From assembly GCF_001425485.1 (NCBI RefSeq), contig NZ_LMQW01000009.1:2560-66559 (forward strand): a stretch of 64,000 bases of DNA. Reading direction: 5' to 3'. The stretch is from Aureimonas sp. Leaf427 (GTDB lineage: Bacteria > Pseudomonadota > Alphaproteobacteria > Rhizobiales > Rhizobiaceae). The position numbers and the translations under genes are program-made. Below, in pieces: positions 27,241 through 35,847 of this stretch. The notes beneath the pieces were generated by a model that saw only the letters and a list, made by a program, of their open reading frames with translations, did no database searches and had not been told where the DNA came from. Within the stretch, counting starts at the first letter, position 1; each line of letters begins with the position of its first letter.

Positions 27241-28320
27241 ATGGCGACAGTCGACATCCGCGACGTGCAGAAGGCCTACGGCATCCTTCCGGTCATCCAC
27301 GGCGTCAGCCTGTCGGTCGCCGACGGCGAGTTCGTCTCGCTGATCGGGGCGTCCGGCTGTGGAAAGTCGACGCTCCTGCGCATGATCGCCGGCCTCGAGG
27401 AGATCGACGCGGGCACGGTCTCGCTCGGCTCCCGGGTGATCAACGACGTCGCGCCGAAGGACCGCGACATCGCCATGGTCTTCCAGAACTACGCGCTCTA
27501 TCCCCATCTTACCGTCGCCGACAATATGGGCTTCTCGCTGCGGCTGCGGAACGTCTCCAAGGCCGAGACGCGCAAGGCGGTCGAGGCGGCGGCGGATCTG
27601 CTCGGCCTTGCACCCTATCTCGACCGCCTGCCGCGGGCGCTTTCCGGCGGGCAGCGCCAGCGCGTCGCGATGGGACGGGCCATCGTGCGCCAGCCGCAGG
27701 TCTTCCTGTTCGACGAGCCGCTCTCCAATCTCGACGCCAAGCTGCGGGTGCAGATGAGGGTCGAGATCAAGTCGCTGCAGAAGCGTCTCGGCACCACGTC
27801 GATCTACGTCACTCACGACCAGATCGAGGCCATGACCATGTCGGATCGGATCGTCATCATGAACGGCGGGCGGATCGAGCAGATCGGCACGCCGCTCGAC
27901 CTCTACGACCGGCCGGACAACCTCTTCGTCGCGTCCTTCATCGGCTCTCCGACGATGAACCTCCTCCAAGGCACGCTGCTGCGGGACGGCGGCCGCGCCT
28001 TCGTCCGGATCGGGCCGACCCGCATCGCGCTCGACCGCGAGGTCGGTGCCGCATCGGGGACCGCCGTCGTCTGCGGCATCCGGCCCGAAGACGCCGATCT
28101 CGCCTCCGCGGGCTCGGCGGAAACGGGGCTGCCGCTGACGATCGATCTCGTCGAGCCGACGGGCGCCGAGTCGCATCTCTACGGCCGCATCGCCGGCCAG
28201 CCCGTCGTCGTCGCCGTTCACGGCCGCTCGAACCACAAGACGGGAGACAGCTTCTTCGTGTCTCCGATGCCCGGCGAGATGCACGTCTTCGACGCCGGGT
28301 CCGGTCGGCGTCTGTCATAG
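27241..28320 (+). CDS. ABC transporter ATPase, UgpC/MalK type
   Basis: This is the ATP-hydrolysing subunit for the sugar importer. The 359-residue protein has Walker A GASGCGKST near residues 37-45, the Q-loop VFQNYALYPHLTV, signature LSGGQRQRV near 135, Walker B VFLFDEPLSNLD near 153, and the switch histidine in YVTHDQIEA near 187. A C-terminal TOBE/regulatory domain starts near 240. It is the final gene of the operon, 66 bases after the SIS gene. The C-terminal domain could allow regulation by an EIIA-type protein, which is not tested here. Confidence 0.95.
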   Translation: MATVDIRDVQKAYGILPVIHGVSLSVADGEFVSLIGASGCGKSTLLRMIAGLEEIDAGTVSLGSRVINDVAPKDRDIAMVFQNYALYPHLTVADNMGFSLRLRNVSKAETRKAVEAAADLLGLAPYLDRLPRALSGGQRQRVAMGRAIVRQPQVFLFDEPLSNLDAKLRVQMRVEIKSLQKRLGTTSIYVTHDQIEAMTMSDRIVIMNGGRIEQIGTPLDLYDRPDNLFVASFIGSPTMNLLQGTLLRDGGRAFVRIGPTRIALDREVGAASGTAVVCGIRPEDADLASAGSAETGLPLTIDLVEPTGAESHLYGRIAGQPVVVAVHGRSNHKTGDSFFVSPMPGEMHVFDAGSGRRLS

Positions 28321-28436
28321 GGGCCGAGGGCCTGCTCCCGACGCCGTCTCACCGTGATGTCGGCGGACGGAGCGCGCGCCTTGCGCCAAGCGCGCATTCC
28401 CTCAAACGCTTGGGCCGGCCGGGGCGAGGGTCGGGC

Positions 28437-30155
28437 TCAGGCGAAGATGCCGTGGAGGAACCAGGTGGCGAGGGCTTCAGGGGGGACGTTGTCGGGGAGG
28501 GCTTCGCCGTGGAAGCCGCGGCGGAAGAGCCAGAAGCGTCGGCCGCCGTCGTCCTCCACGCGGAAATAGTCGCGCGTGCGCGCTTCGTCCATGCGCCACC
28601 ATTCCGGCGCGATGCGTTCGGGGCCCTCGAACCGCCGGACGACATGCAGCGCCCGGCGCCAGCGGAACTGCATAGGCACGCCGTCCGGCACCTCGAAGCT
28701 CGCCTCCACCGGTTCGGGCCGTTCGAGAAGGCGCAAGGGGCGCAGCAGCGTCGGGGCGGCGTGGGCGTGGGCTTCGGCCTCGGCCTCGGCTTTGCTGGAC
28801 TCGGGCGCGGCTCCCCGCTGTGAGATCCCCCGCGGTTCGGCGGGCGCCGGTTCGGTGGCGGGCCGGCAGCGCGCGGCGCGCTCGGGCCAATGGCTCTCGC
28901 GGTTTTCCAGGCGCTGCACGGCGCCGGAGCCGAGCCGCGCGCCGATCCGGTCGATCAGCGTTTCGAGATCGCCGGCCCCGGCCGTCTCTCCCGAAAGATC
29001 CTCCTGCCGCTCCGCCATGGCCTCGGCCTCGGTGACGGCGAGGCGCACGAGATCGTAGCCGTAGCCGGCGTCGAGCTCGTCGCCGGCGCCCTTCAGCCGT
29101 TCGCGGAAGAGCGCCAGGATGCGCTCGGGCGCGCGCAGGGGAACGGAGGCTGCGACCCTCAGGCGCTCCACCCGGCCGTCCATGCGAAAGAGCGAGAGTT
29201 CGAGGCGTCTCGCGCCCTTGCCCTCGCGCTCCAGCGAGGCGCGCAGCCGCTCCGCGAGGAAGGCGATGATGCGCTCGACATCTCCCGTCTCGACGATCGG
29301 CTCGGCGAAGCGGCGCTCGGCGAGAAGAAGCGGCACGGGGCGGCGCGGCTCGATCGGGCGCCGGGCCCGGCCGAGCGCCTCGTCGAGCCGGCGAACGGGG
29401 CGCTCGCCGACGCGCCGGACGAGCCCGTTGCGCGGCAGGACGAGAAGATCGGCGATGCGCTTCAGGCCGAGGCGGGCGAGAAGCGCCTGCGTTTCCCCAT
29501 CCAGCCGGAGGGCGGCGAGCGGCAGCGGGGCGAGGCGCGTCTCCTCCTCGCCCGCTTCCGCGATCGTGCCGGAAGCGCCGCCGTGCAGGAGCGCGGCGGC
29601 GGTGCCGGGATGGGAGGCGATGGCGGCCTCGGCCGCAAAGCCTTGCCCGCGAAACCGCTTCAGGACCGTCGCCATCATCGCGGCCTCGCCGCCGAAGAGA
29701 TGGGCGCAGCCGGAAATGTCGAGGACGAGGCCGGCCGGCGCATCGAGCGCGACGAGCGGCGTGTAGCGGTCGCAGGCCTCCGCCAGCGCTTCGAGCAGGC
29801 CCGCATCGGCGTCGGGATCGGCCTTGGCGAGGTCGAGGCCGGGATGGCGGGCGCGGGCTTCCGCGACGCCGAGACCCCGCGACAGGCCGAGCGCCTCGGC
29901 CTCGGGGTTGAGGGCGGAGAGGCGGAGCGCGCCGGCCTGATCCATGAAGAGGGCGAGCGGGGCGGCCCTTTCAGGATGCCCGGCGGAGCGGGAGGACGTC
30001 GGCCCGTTCTGGGGCCCGTTCTGGGGCCCGCTCTCCCGGCCGCCGTCCCGCAGGTTCCTGCGCGCCCTCTCGCGAAGGGTCCGGTCGGTGGGAAGATAGG
30101 GGAAGCGCAGCGACAGGTAGCGGCCGGGGCTCGACGGTCTGGAGGCGACGGTCAT
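28437..30155 (-). CDS. imuB: Y-family polymerase-like mutasome subunit ImuB
   Basis: ImuB is a catalytically dead Y-family polymerase homologue that bridges ImuA, DnaE2 and the beta clamp. The 572-residue sequence shows the family hallmark LDISGCAHLFGGEAAM, while the N-terminus (YLSLRFPYLPTDR) lacks the acidic residue used for catalysis in true Y polymerases. Later regions RRVGERPVRRLDEALGRA and the C-terminal WRMDEARTRDYFRVEDDGG are typical. The start at 30155 places 185 bases of it inside the 3' end of imuA in another frame. It contains a 12-base tandem repeat near its start (GPQNGPQN). It is convergent with the ABC operon. Confidence 0.92.
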   Translation of the reverse strand: MTVASRPSSPGRYLSLRFPYLPTDRTLRERARRNLRDGGRESGPQNGPQNGPTSSRSAGHPERAAPLALFMDQAGALRLSALNPEAEALGLSRGLGVAEARARHPGLDLAKADPDADAGLLEALAEACDRYTPLVALDAPAGLVLDISGCAHLFGGEAAMMATVLKRFRGQGFAAEAAIASHPGTAAALLHGGASGTIAEAGEEETRLAPLPLAALRLDGETQALLARLGLKRIADLLVLPRNGLVRRVGERPVRRLDEALGRARRPIEPRRPVPLLLAERRFAEPIVETGDVERIIAFLAERLRASLEREGKGARRLELSLFRMDGRVERLRVAASVPLRAPERILALFRERLKGAGDELDAGYGYDLVRLAVTEAEAMAERQEDLSGETAGAGDLETLIDRIGARLGSGAVQRLENRESHWPERAARCRPATEPAPAEPRGISQRGAAPESSKAEAEAEAHAHAAPTLLRPLRLLERPEPVEASFEVPDGVPMQFRWRRALHVVRRFEGPERIAPEWWRMDEARTRDYFRVEDDGGRRFWLFRRGFHGEALPDNVPPEALATWFLHGIFA

Positions 30156-30978
30156 GGGGATTCCACTCCAAGAGAAGACGATGGGCCCGGCCGTCCCGCG
30201 ATTTTTCGACGGCGACGGAAAAGACGGGATGACCGATGAGGCGCTCGCCGGCCGGGCCGAGCGCCGAAACGCCCCTGGCCGGCCGGCCCTCGACGCGAAG
30301 GCGCAAGGGCGCGGCGGTCGGCTCGGGAACCGCGCCCTGGCGCAGGAGGAAGAGCGGCACGCCCGCCTCCCGCGCGCGGACATGGAGCCGGCGCGTGCCG
30401 TCCAAAGCGAGCTTGCCGGGATTGCCCCGCACCTCCAGCACGGCGCAGGCGAGCGCGCCCGACCGGGCCGCCTCCTCCGCCGCCCAGACCGCCTCGTCGA
30501 GGCGGCCGGTCTCGACCTGCAGGAGACCGCAGGGGTCGAAGCCGAAGGCATGGAGGCCCGGCGCATAGAGCCGGCCGGCCTCGTGCAGGCCGAAGCCCTG
30601 CGAGATCCAGAGGAGCGGCCGGCGCGGGGAGGCGCCGAGACGGGTGGCGAGCGCCAGGACGAGACCCGCCGCGCTGCCGCCGCCGCGCGTCTCGTCGGCG
30701 TGGATCTCGGTGAGGCCCTCGGCGGAGAGGCTCTCGGCGAAGCCTGCGGCGCGGGGCTTTGCGACCTCTGCCGCCGCTTCCAGCCGATGGAGGCCGGTGC
30801 CGGCGATGGCGGCCACGCGTTCGCGAAGCGCCTGGAGATCGGGCCGCCCTTCGCCCGGACGCGGCGGCGCCTCGCCCCGGGGCGAGGGGACCGAGGCCCG
30901 GACGGCGGATGTCCCGAGCGCCGTCGCGGGACGTTCCGGCCCGGCCTCGATCGGCCCTCTCCCTCCCGTTCCCGCCAT
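29971..30978 (-). CDS. imuA: Mutasome subunit ImuA
   Basis: ImuA is a RecA-fold SOS protein needed with ImuB and DnaE2 for damage-induced mutagenesis. The 335-residue product has the core IHADETRGGGSAAGLVLALATRL near residue 90, RRPLLWISQGFGLHEAGRLY, and HAFGFDPCGLLQVE, all family features. The N-terminal 45 residues and the C-terminal 60 residues are low-complexity and proline/arginine rich. The start has AAGGAG about seven bases upstream. The 3' 185 bases are shared with imuB. A perfect LexA box lies about 100 bases upstream, so SOS induction is expected. Confidence 0.92.
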   Translation of the reverse strand: MAGTGGRGPIEAGPERPATALGTSAVRASVPSPRGEAPPRPGEGRPDLQALRERVAAIAGTGLHRLEAAAEVAKPRAAGFAESLSAEGLTEIHADETRGGGSAAGLVLALATRLGASPRRPLLWISQGFGLHEAGRLYAPGLHAFGFDPCGLLQVETGRLDEAVWAAEEAARSGALACAVLEVRGNPGKLALDGTRRLHVRAREAGVPLFLLRQGAVPEPTAAPLRLRVEGRPARGVSALGPAGERLIGHPVFSVAVEKSRDGRAHRLLLEWNPHDRRLQTVEPRPLPVAALPLSSHRPDPSREGAQEPAGRRPGERAPERAPERADVLPLRRAS

Positions 30979-31073
30979 GGTGCTCTCCTTGAAACATGCG
31001 CTGCGGCATGCGCTGGCCGGTCGCGCGCCGGAGGGGGTCCAGGCTCGGTCCGTCCTCTCTCCCGGAGAGGATT

Positions 31074-31088
31074 GTTCGTGATATGTTC
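31074..31088. promoter_or_regulatory. LexA-binding site (SOS box) controlling imuA-imuB
   Basis: GTTC-GTGATAT-GTTC is an exact match to the alphaproteobacterial LexA site GTTC-N7-GTTC and lies 96-110 bases upstream of imuA. It is also within 220 bases of the divergent metalloprotease gene at 31305. Confidence 0.85.
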
Positions 31089-31304
31089 TTATGGATTCCA
31101 GACCCGGGAGAGAGAGTCAAGCAATCCCATCCTGTGATTATTTTCCTCTTTCCGGGGAACGAAAAGAACGGGGATTTCGTTCGCCGCCCCCCTTGCGGAT
31201 GGCGAGGGCCTGCCGGGCCTGGGGATTGCGCGCTCTTGCGCCCCCTATCCGTTTCCCTCCGCACGCCTTATCTCTCGGCCGCGGAACGAGGGAGATCTTC
31301 AAGC

Positions 31305-31727
31305 GTGGCGAAGCTGGATCAGAGCGGCGACTGGGCCCGGCGCATGGCGCCGAGCCTCGACGAGATCGAGGCGCTGGCGCTGGAAGCCTATGCGGGCCTG
31401 CCCGCCTCCTTTCGGGCGCTCTGCGGCGAGATCCGGTTCCTCGTCGCGGATTTCCCCGAGGAGTCCGTCGTCGAGGAGATGGGGCTCGACAGCGCCTTCG
31501 ACATTCTCGGCCTGTTCGAGGGCCAGCCGGTCGCCGATTTCGACGTGTCGATGACGGGCCAGCTGCCCAATCGCATCCTTCTCTATCGCCGCCCCATGCT
31601 GGACTATTGGGCCGAGCACGAGGAAAGCCTCGGCACGCTCGTCTCCCATGTCCTGATCCACGAGATCGGCCACCATTTCGGCCTGTCCGACGACGACATG
31701 GAGACCCTGGAGGCCGAAGTCTCCTGA
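31305..31727 (+). CDS. Minimal zincin-like metallopeptidase (COG3824 family)
   Basis: The 140-residue protein belongs to the short minimal metalloprotease-like family. The zinc-site motif HEIGHHFGLSDDDM near residues 121-134 contains HExxH with the third ligand region G-L-S-D-D. Its substrate and role are unknown. A GTG at 31305 is used as start because GAGGGAG lies about ten bases upstream and the N-terminal SGDWARRMAPSLDEI matches the usual family beginning; ATG 31344 is an alternative. It is divergent from imuA and may share the SOS-box region, but nothing shows that it is LexA-regulated. Confidence 0.82.
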   Translation: MAKLDQSGDWARRMAPSLDEIEALALEAYAGLPASFRALCGEIRFLVADFPEESVVEEMGLDSAFDILGLFEGQPVADFDVSMTGQLPNRILLYRRPMLDYWAEHEESLGTLVSHVLIHEIGHHFGLSDDDMETLEAEVS

Positions 31728-31746
31728 CCCGTCGTCTCCCGGTCCG

Positions 31747-32418
31747 TCAGGGGCCGGGGGAGCCGCTCGCCTCGCCGCCATGGAGCTCCAGCGACCAGCG
31801 CAGCAGCTGGGGCAAGGGCGTCCAGAGGCCCGTCGCGATGCCGGCCCGGCGCAGGGTGGCGGCGGTCCAGACATTGCAGCCGGCCACGGCGTTGAACCGG
31901 CCGGTCGCCTCGAAGAAGCGGTCGTAGGGGCCGTAGCCCGCGCCCGGAATCGGCGTCGTTGCGGCGAAGCTCTCCTCGATCGCGGACAGGAGGGCCTCGT
32001 AGGCGGCATCGTCGAGGGTGAAGGCGCTGGTGTCCTTGTCCTCCTCGCGCAGCGGGCCGGCGAGGCCGACATGCATGACCGCATCGTCCAGCGTGAAGGA
32101 CTTCACGACGGGCCAGGGGCGAAGGTCGCTCCAGGTCGGCGTCTCCACGTAGAAGCTTCGTCCCCCGCGCCCGACGAGCAGCCAGTCCGCGCGCTCGGCC
32201 GGCAGGCCCGCCGCCTGGAGGAAGGCGAAGCGGGCAAGGAGCGCGGCATCGACGGGCAGGGCGATGTCGGTGTGGATGGCGTTGGCGAGAACGAGGATGT
32301 GGTGGGCACCGCTCCCTTGCGCGGGCGGGCCGGACGGGCCGAGGCGGATCAGCGTCCCGAGCGCCAGGGCAAGGGCGAGGGTGAGGGCGGCGGCGGCGAG
32401 GCCGATCCTAGTGCGCAT
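31747..32418 (-). CDS. DUF2459 family exported protein
   Basis: The 223-residue protein matches the DUF2459 (TIGR02117) family of unknown function, sometimes found near urease genes. It has an N-terminal hydrophobic signal or anchor (about residues 5-27), a conserved NAIHTDIALPVDA near 46-58, LLVGRGGRSFYVETPTW, and FNAVAGCNVWTAATLRRAG near 174-192, where the N-x-W block is typical. The family is related to permuted papain-like folds, which is a general impression rather than a proof. Its start overlaps the end of the CoA-lyase gene by 11 bases, so it is the second gene of that unit. Confidence 0.85.
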   Translation of the reverse strand: MRTRIGLAAAALTLALALALGTLIRLGPSGPPAQGSGAHHILVLANAIHTDIALPVDAALLARFAFLQAAGLPAERADWLLVGRGGRSFYVETPTWSDLRPWPVVKSFTLDDAVMHVGLAGPLREEDKDTSAFTLDDAAYEALLSAIEESFAATTPIPGAGYGPYDRFFEATGRFNAVAGCNVWTAATLRRAGIATGLWTPLPQLLRWSLELHGGEASGSPGP

Positions 32419-33286
32419 CCGGACCGGCCGTCTCCTCGAGGAGGCGCCGCGCCGCGTCGAGATGCATCCGCTCGGCCATGCGCCCGCCGACCTCGACGAC
32501 GCCGCGTGCCGCCACGTCCGGCTCGGCGAAGGCGGCGACGATGGCGCGGGCCTCCGCGATCTCCGCCGGCGTCGGCGCGAAGCCGCGAAGCGTCGGGGCG
32601 ATCTGGCCGGGATGGATCAGCGTCTTGCCGGCAAAGCCGAGACCGCGCGCCTGAAGCGCCTCGGCTTCGAGCGCAGCATCGTCGTCCAGCCGGTTGAAGA
32701 CGCCGTCGAGCGCATCGAGCCCATGGGCCCTTGCGGCGAGGACGACGCCGGACAGATAGGGCACGAGCTCCGGCCGGCCCGGCGACAGGCGAAGGCCGAG
32801 CGTGGCGACGAGATCGTTCGGTCCGACAACGAGGGCCTCAAGCGGCGCGGACAGGCCGGCGCCCTCGCGCGCGATTTCGGGCGCGGCCAGAAGCCCCCTC
32901 GGCGTCTCGATCATCGCCCAGAGCGGCAGGGGCCTCGGTGGATCGGTCTCGGCCAGAGCCTGCGAGACATCGCGCAGCGTCCCGGCGCTCTCCACCTTCG
33001 GCAGGAGGATCGCATCGGGAAAGACCGCGCGCGCCATCAGGAGGTCTTCGGTGCCGTGGGGGCTCTCCAGCGGGTTGATGCGCACGACGCGCTCGGGCCC
33101 GCCGGGGGGAAGGCCCGTCAGATGATCGCGCAGGCGCTCGCGCGCCGCATCCTTCTCGTCGGGACCGGCGGAATCCTCGAGATCGAAGATCAGGACGTCG
33201 GCGGGAAGGCCCGCGGATTTGGCGAGCGCGCGCTGATTGGCGGCGGGAACGAAGAGGACGGTGCGGCGGCGGCGTGGGGCGATCAT
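32408..33286 (-). CDS. HpcH/HpaI aldolase family CoA-ester lyase (CitE-like)
   Basis: The 292-residue TIM-barrel protein is of the citrate lyase beta / malyl-CoA lyase group. It begins [20 protein letters not shown] and shows [16 protein letters not shown] near 39, [14 protein letters not shown] near 78, the metal-binding region [14 protein letters not shown] near 104, and [14 protein letters not shown] near 134, with [15 protein letters not shown] near 235. These lyases split CoA thioesters such as malyl-CoA, citramalyl-CoA or methylmalyl-CoA. The real substrate is not deducible here. The AAGGAGG lies very close (1-2 bases) to the ATG, which is unusual. It is divergent from leuD. Confidence 0.85.
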   Translation of the reverse strand: MIAPRRRRTVLFVPAANQRALAKSAGLPADVLIFDLEDSAGPDEKDAARERLRDHLTGLPPGGPERVVRINPLESPHGTEDLLMARAVFPDAILLPKVESAGTLRDVSQALAETDPPRPLPLWAMIETPRGLLAAPEIAREGAGLSAPLEALVVGPNDLVATLGLRLSPGRPELVPYLSGVVLAARAHGLDALDGVFNRLDDDAALEAEALQARGLGFAGKTLIHPGQIAPTLRGFAPTPAEIAEARAIVAAFAEPDVAARGVVEVGGRMAERMHLDAARRLLEETAGPDAH

Positions 33287-33450
33287 GCCTCCTTGGTGCC
33301 GCAAGACGGCGCGCGGCACAATCTCCGGCCCCGGAACGCCCTGCGGCAAGATGGTTTTCGCGGGGGAGCCGGAGTGGTATGGAACGGCGAACGGCCCATC
33401 CGACGAGCGCGGCTTCCCTGTCCGCGCCCAAACCCTCGCGAGGGATTTCC

Positions 33451-34056
33451 ATGCAGAAGTTCGACAAGCTCACCGGCATCGCCGCGCCCATGCCGATCGT
33501 CAACATCGACACCGACATGATCATCCCGAAGGACTATCTGAAGACGATCGAGCGCACGGGTCTCGGCAAGGGCCTCTTCGCGGAGCTGCGCTACAAGGAC
33601 GACGGCTCGGACAATCCGGACTTCGTTCTGAACAAGCCGGCTTACAAAGGCGCTGAGATCCTCGTCGTCGGCGACAATTTCGGCTGCGGCTCGAGCCGCG
33701 AGCACGCGCCCTGGGCGCTGCTCGACTTCGGCATCCGCTGCGTGATCTCCACGTCCTTCGCCGACATCTTCTACAACAACTGCTTCAAGAACGGCATCCT
33801 GCCCATCCGCGTCTCGCCGGAAGCGCTGGCGCTTCTGATGGACGATGCCGAGCGCGGCGCGAACGCGCGCGTCTCGATCGACCTCGAAGCCCAGGAAATC
33901 CGCGGCCCCGACGGCGGCACGCTCCATTTCGACATCGACCCCTTCCGCAAGCACTGCCTCATCAACGGACTCGACGATATCGGCCTGACGATGGAGAAGG
34001 AGGCGGGAATTTCCGCCTACGAGGCCAAGCTCTCGGAGAGCCGCCCCTGGGCGTGA
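33451..34056 (+). CDS. leuD: 3-isopropylmalate dehydratase small subunit
   Basis: LeuD pairs with LeuC to isomerise 2- to 3-isopropylmalate in leucine biosynthesis. The 201-residue protein has the standard length and motifs: [16 protein letters not shown] near 18-33 and the swivel-domain signature [19 protein letters not shown] near 74-92. leuC is not in the window; leuB is 22 kb away on the other strand. The preceding GCGAGGGA is the ribosome-binding site. A strong terminator follows. Confidence 0.96.
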   Translation: MQKFDKLTGIAAPMPIVNIDTDMIIPKDYLKTIERTGLGKGLFAELRYKDDGSDNPDFVLNKPAYKGAEILVVGDNFGCGSSREHAPWALLDFGIRCVISTSFADIFYNNCFKNGILPIRVSPEALALLMDDAERGANARVSIDLEAQEIRGPDGGTLHFDIDPFRKHCLINGLDDIGLTMEKEAGISAYEAKLSESRPWA

Positions 34057-34107
34057 GCGCCCGGATCGCTGCGGGCGTGATGTTCGAGTAAAGCCGTCCA
34101 CCCTTCG

Positions 34108-34145
34108 AAGGGCAGGTGCCGCGACCCGGCGCCTGCCCTTTTTAA
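34108..34145 (+). terminator. Rho-independent terminator between leuD and phoD
   Basis: A 13-bp stem with one G-T wobble position (34108-34120 with 34128-34140, arm AAGGGCAGGTGCC) and a 7-base loop is followed by T-tract TTTTT. It ends the leuD transcript and, because the left arm begins with AA after a pyrimidine-rich stretch, may also act on the convergent phoD side. Confidence 0.85.
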
Positions 34146-34153
34146 ATGTGCGA

Positions 34154-35740
34154 TCAGGCGCGCTTGGGTTCCAGCGCGACCTGGAAGAGTTCGGCATCGG
34201 CCACGTCGCGCAGCGTCACCGTCATGATCTCGGTGTCCGCCGCGATGGCGACATGGCCGAAGAACTGGAGACCGGCGGCCGGCGAGGTGTTCTGGCCCTG
34301 CTCCTTGGTCGGGGCCTTCACGTAGCGAAGCTCGGGGCCGAAGGTCTGGTCGAGATCGCCGGGGCCGAACGTGCCGGAATGGAGCGGGCCGGAGACGAAC
34401 TCCCAGAAGGGCTCGAAATCCTGGAAGGCGGCCTTTTCGGGATTGTAGTAATGGGCGGCGGTGTAGTGCACGTCCGCGGTGAGCCAGACCGTGTTGCGGA
34501 TCGCGGCGTCCTTAATGAACTTCAGAAGGGCGGCGAATTCCAGCTCGCGGCCGAGCGGCTTGCCCGGCTCGTTGTTGGCAACGGCCTCGAAACCCTTCTT
34601 CTCCTTGGCATTGTCCCAGACGACGAGGCCGAGCGGCATGTCGGCGGCGATCACCTTCCAGGTCGCCTGGGACGCCTTCAGCTCGCGCTCCAGCCAGGCG
34701 ATCTGGTCGGCCCCGAGGAAAACGCTGTCGGTTCCAATGTCGGTTTCGAGATTGGCGCCGTTCGGGCCGCGATAGGTGCGCATGTCGAGGAAGAAGACGT
34801 CGAGCAGCGGGCCGTAGGCGACCTTGCGATAGACGCGCTGCGGCTCGCCGAGCGAGGCTGCGATCGGCATCATCTCGTGGAAGGCGCGCATGGCGCGAGC
34901 CGAGAGAAGCTCGATCGACTTCTCGTCATAGGCCTCGCCGAGGACCTTGGAGCTCGACCAGTTGTTCGTGACCTCGTGGTCGTCCCACTGGGCGAGCATG
35001 GGCACGGCCGCGTTGAAGGCGCGAAGGTTCGTGTCCATCAGATTGTAGAGGTAGTTTCCGCGGAACTCCTCAAGCGTCTCGGCGACCTTGGACTTCTCCG
35101 CCGTCACGACGTTCTTCCAGACGGTGCCGTCGGGCAGGTCGACGCTCTCCTTGATCGGCCCGTCCGCATAAATCGTGTCGCCGGAATGGATGAAGAAGTC
35201 GGGCCGGTGCTTCAGCATCGTGTCGTAGATGCGCATGCCGCCGCGCGCTTCGTCGATGCCCCAGCCCTGGCCTGCCGTGTCGCCGCTCCAGGTGAAGGAG
35301 ATGTCGCGCTTCTGCGTCGGCGCGGTGCGGAAATGGCCGATGGCCGGCTCCGACACGGCATTGACGTCGGAGAGATCGGTCATGGCGACGCGCCAGAAGA
35401 TGTCCTGGTCGGCGGGCAGCCCCTCTGCGAGAATCTTCACGGCATGGCCGGTGTCGGGCAGGGCATCGAGCGCGGGAAGGCGGGTGACGTCGGAGAAGGA
35501 CTCGGTCGTCGACCATTCGAAATGGGCGCGGGCCGGGCGGTCCGAGCGCGCCCAGAGCACGCCGCGATCGGCGCCGATATCGCCGGACTGCACGCCGCTC
35601 GGCAGGCCCGGCCGCGTGTTGGCGCGAGAGAAGCCGGGAAGGGCCAGGGCGCCGGTCAGAGCCAGCGTGCCGCCGGCGGCGCCGCGCAGAAGGGCGCGGC
35701 GGGAGACGGTGGTGCTGTCGTCGAAGATGCGGATGGCCAT
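34154..35740 (-). CDS. phoD: PhoD-type alkaline phosphatase / phosphodiesterase
   Basis: PhoD is a secreted calcium/iron phosphoesterase that frees phosphate from organic compounds. The 528-residue protein has a Tat signal (VSRRALLRGAAGG near residues 12-24, cleavage near SRA). The metallophosphatase core includes SGDTIYADGPIKES near 187, AQWDDHEVTNNW near 245 and WLTADVHYTAAHYY near 410. Together these contain the expected D, N and H metal ligands. It is convergent with leuD and downstream of argG on the same strand. One CTGTCAT half of a Pho box is seen 47 bases upstream (35787-35793), so PhoB control is possible but weakly supported. Confidence 0.92.
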   Translation of the reverse strand: MAIRIFDDSTTVSRRALLRGAAGGTLALTGALALPGFSRANTRPGLPSGVQSGDIGADRGVLWARSDRPARAHFEWSTTESFSDVTRLPALDALPDTGHAVKILAEGLPADQDIFWRVAMTDLSDVNAVSEPAIGHFRTAPTQKRDISFTWSGDTAGQGWGIDEARGGMRIYDTMLKHRPDFFIHSGDTIYADGPIKESVDLPDGTVWKNVVTAEKSKVAETLEEFRGNYLYNLMDTNLRAFNAAVPMLAQWDDHEVTNNWSSSKVLGEAYDEKSIELLSARAMRAFHEMMPIAASLGEPQRVYRKVAYGPLLDVFFLDMRTYRGPNGANLETDIGTDSVFLGADQIAWLERELKASQATWKVIAADMPLGLVVWDNAKEKKGFEAVANNEPGKPLGRELEFAALLKFIKDAAIRNTVWLTADVHYTAAHYYNPEKAAFQDFEPFWEFVSGPLHSGTFGPGDLDQTFGPELRYVKAPTKEQGQNTSPAAGLQFFGHVAIAADTEIMTVTLRDVADAELFQVALEPKRA

Positions 35741-35786
35741 GGAACGCTCCTGCAGGCTGAGGCTGGAGGCGTTCTAAGCTGGGTGC

Positions 35787-35793
35787 ATGACAG
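35787..35793 (-). promoter_or_regulatory. Pho box half-site upstream of phoD
   Basis: The minus strand carries CTGTCAT, a perfect PhoB half-site, 47-53 bases before phoD. The second repeat expected four bases later (CCAGCTT) is poor, so this is a partial match only. Confidence 0.35.
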
Positions 35794-35847
35794 GGGGGCG
35801 AAGGTCCGGCGACGATGGGATGACGCGCCGGACCCCGAGCGGAAGGA

